Below are positions 33,574-34,987 of a DNA stretch of 34,987 nucleotides, piece by piece. Within the stretch, counting starts at the first letter, position 1. The number at the start of each line of letters is the position of its first letter. The position numbers and the translations under genes were made by a program. The DNA is from Candidatus Hydrogenedentota bacterium (GTDB lineage: Bacteria > Hydrogenedentota > Hydrogenedentia > Hydrogenedentales > JAEUWI01), in assembly GCA_024280935.1 (NCBI GenBank), contig JAJRPE010000215.1:1-34987 (forward strand), given 5' to 3'. The notes beneath the pieces are model-generated. The model was given only the letters and a program-made list of their open reading frames with translations, did not search any database and was not told where the DNA came from.

Positions 33574-34509
33574 ATGAGCAGAATTCTATTGGTAGACGAC
33601 GATGTCGATCTCTCCGAGCTTATCAAGACCAAACTGACCGCTGAGGGCCACGAAACCCACGTTATTAACACGGGGGAGGGGGCCTTCGAGTTTGCCAAAA
33701 AGGTGAAACCGGATATCTCCATACTGGATATCATGCTGCCTGGAGTTACGGGCTATCAAATCTGTCGTCGCATGAGAAAGGACCCGGAGCTTTATAAGCA
33801 CGCCATTCTTGTGCTTACCGCCTTGGGGGAAGAGCCTGAAATCCTGCATGGACTGGAGCAAGGGGCCGATGATTATCTGGTGAAGCCCTTTAAGCTGGAG
33901 CGGCTCATGGATAAGATTGCGTCGCTCAATGCGCTCACGGAGTCCCTCGCCAACCGGAATCGGGTCACCAAATTACTTGGCACCGACGCGGTAAAACGGG
34001 AGATTAATCATCTTCTCGCCCGCGATACGGCAATCGCGGTGGTTTACGTCGATATGATCGGCTACAAGGCCTTTTGTGCCAATCGTGGTGCGGATGGACA
34101 GCAGCAGGCTCTCGAATTTATGTCGAAGCTGCTGGTGGGATTGACGCGCAACATGGGCTTTTATGAGAGTTTCGTTGCCCACATGGGGGGCGAACACTTC
34201 GTGATATCGCTGAAAATGGAAGACCACGAGCGTTTTACTTCCAATCTGTGTGAACAGTTTGATAGTAAAGTCGAGTCCCTTTATACACCCGAAGAGTTGA
34301 AGAAAGGCTACATTAAGGCCATTGATCGTCACAAGAAGGAAGTTCGCTGCAAGATTATGGCGCTTTCTGTTGGTGTGGCCCACACCCAGTTTCGTGGATT
34401 CAAGAGCGCTAAGAAAGTTTTCGAGGTGCTGGCGCAGGTTCGCCAAATGGCCCACCCGAAGGAAGCGCGAAGCGTCGTCTTTGTAGACCGGCGCCGCAGT
34501 GATCGGTAG
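33574..34509 (+). CDS. Response regulator with degenerate GGDEF domain
   Basis: A 311-residue protein. The receiver domain (1-120) is intact: acidic pocket D8-D10, phosphorylation site D52 in SILDIMLPG, T82, and K104 in LVKPF. The second half (about 150-300) has a GGDEF-like fold: VVYVDMIGYKAFCANRG with D160 at the metal site. The signature has become MGGEHF (205-209), with His in place of the key Glu, and no RxxD inhibitory site is visible. It is therefore probably not an active diguanylate cyclase; it may bind a nucleotide or act as a protein partner (inference). The start ATG has AGGA 8 nt upstream. The next gene overlaps its stop by one base. Confidence 0.88.
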   Translation: MSRILLVDDDVDLSELIKTKLTAEGHETHVINTGEGAFEFAKKVKPDISILDIMLPGVTGYQICRRMRKDPELYKHAILVLTALGEEPEILHGLEQGADDYLVKPFKLERLMDKIASLNALTESLANRNRVTKLLGTDAVKREINHLLARDTAIAVVYVDMIGYKAFCANRGADGQQQALEFMSKLLVGLTRNMGFYESFVAHMGGEHFVISLKMEDHERFTSNLCEQFDSKVESLYTPEELKKGYIKAIDRHKKEVRCKIMALSVGVAHTQFRGFKSAKKVFEVLAQVRQMAHPKEARSVVFVDRRRSDR

Positions 34510-34987
34510 TGTCTGGAAATCGATTTTGGCGCTTCGCGCTGACGTTGACCGGGGTGCTTTTCCTCTTCCTTGTCGCCGCCTTCACGCTGCTTAATAGCAG
34601 GGAACTCGCTTCCGATGAACTGGCCCGACGATGTGCGGCGAGCCGCCCCGCCTGGAACGGCTATCAAGAGGATGTTAAAGAAATTGGCACGCGGCCTGTT
34701 GCCCAGTGGCGCGGTCATCCAACCGCACTGACCCTGTCGGGAGGGACGGTGCATCTGGTTTTTGAACTGGGCGCGCCTTGGGATGCCTGGGATGCCGTGT
34801 TGCCTGTGTTGCTGAAAACGCCCGAGGGGCAGGTTTTACAGAACGTCCGCCACGAGCGTAATGGCAGTTCCCGTACTTATGTGTTTTTCCTGTATTCGGA
34901 CTCGGAAACACCCGTTCCTCCCTGGCTCGAAATACAGTACCCCCACACCCGGCAGCGACTTTACCTGAATGCACACGGTGCGTGGCA
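34509..34987 (+). CDS. Membrane-anchored protein, unknown (3' end beyond window)
   Basis: An open frame of 159 codons starts with GTG at 34509-34511, sharing one base with the TAG of the response regulator, and runs off the right edge without a stop. Residues 8-27 (RFALTLTGVLFLFLVAAFTL) form a signal anchor or signal peptide. The rest appears to be an exported domain with beta-like segments (ALTLSGGTVHLVFELGAP, RTYVFFLYSD). Coupling to the response regulator suggests a shared operon and perhaps a shared signal pathway. No family is recognised and the protein is incomplete. Confidence 0.7.
   Translation, partial: MSGNRFWRFALTLTGVLFLFLVAAFTLLNSRELASDELARRCAASRPAWNGYQEDVKEIGTRPVAQWRGHPTALTLSGGTVHLVFELGAPWDAWDAVLPVLLKTPEGQVLQNVRHERNGSSRTYVFFLYSDSETPVPPWLEIQYPHTRQRLYLNAHGAW

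Overview
The window looks like part of the chromosome of an uncultured planctomycete-like bacterium, most plausibly Hydrogenedentota or a neighbour of Planctomycetota/PVC. This assignment is an inference. It rests on the paired Planctomycetes-type families (a cytochrome/DUF1549/DUF1553 protein and a Tat-exported DUF1501 protein), an anaerobic sulfatase maturase, bacillithiol genes outside Firmicutes, an HprK/HPr/EI set, and intergenic spaces full of short palindromic repeats. No rRNA, tRNA or CRISPR array was seen.

Layout. From 1 to 16318 nearly everything is on the minus strand and is housekeeping. Read in transcription order it is: hpf and hprK; a GH57 glucanotransferase with ptsH and ptsI in one tight operon; dxr and rseP; aspartate kinase and pyruvate kinase (4 nt apart); a SAM methyltransferase; and bshC-bshB1-bshA (bacillithiol synthesis; bshA is cut by the left edge). 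From 16658 to 20073 there is an orphan ribbon-helix-helix-like gene on the plus strand, then larE and an anaerobic sulfatase maturase with a C-terminal SEC-C zinc motif on the minus strand. From 20074 to 27103 lies a DUF1553/DUF1501 pair. It is interrupted by a RAYT (REP-associated Y1 transposase) enclosed in a 61-bp near-perfect inverted repeat, a 51-bp tandem repeat, and a small membrane-protein gene. From 27689 to 33349 come a 35-codon hydrophobic microprotein gene with its own terminator, a large low-complexity/coiled-coil membrane protein, a TMTC-like membrane protein with TPRs plus an RbsD/FucU mutarotase, and a lipoprotein. The right end carries, on the plus strand, a response regulator with a degenerate GGDEF domain, overlapped by the start of a membrane-anchored protein cut by the window edge.

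How the genes fit together. HprK, HPr and EI form a regulatory phosphorelay next to a glycogen/maltodextrin enzyme and long-form HPF. No sugar-specific EII is present here, so the relay probably controls carbon and energy state rather than transport (inference). BshC/B1/A form the complete known three-enzyme route to bacillithiol.

The most striking layer is the repeats. At least seven families of short palindromic or inverted-repeat elements fill the gaps. Several are paired arms of the REPIN kind, two families sit directly against stop codons of minus-strand genes, and one RAYT is present as a possible mobilising enzyme. A second point of interest is the microprotein unit at 27628-27796.
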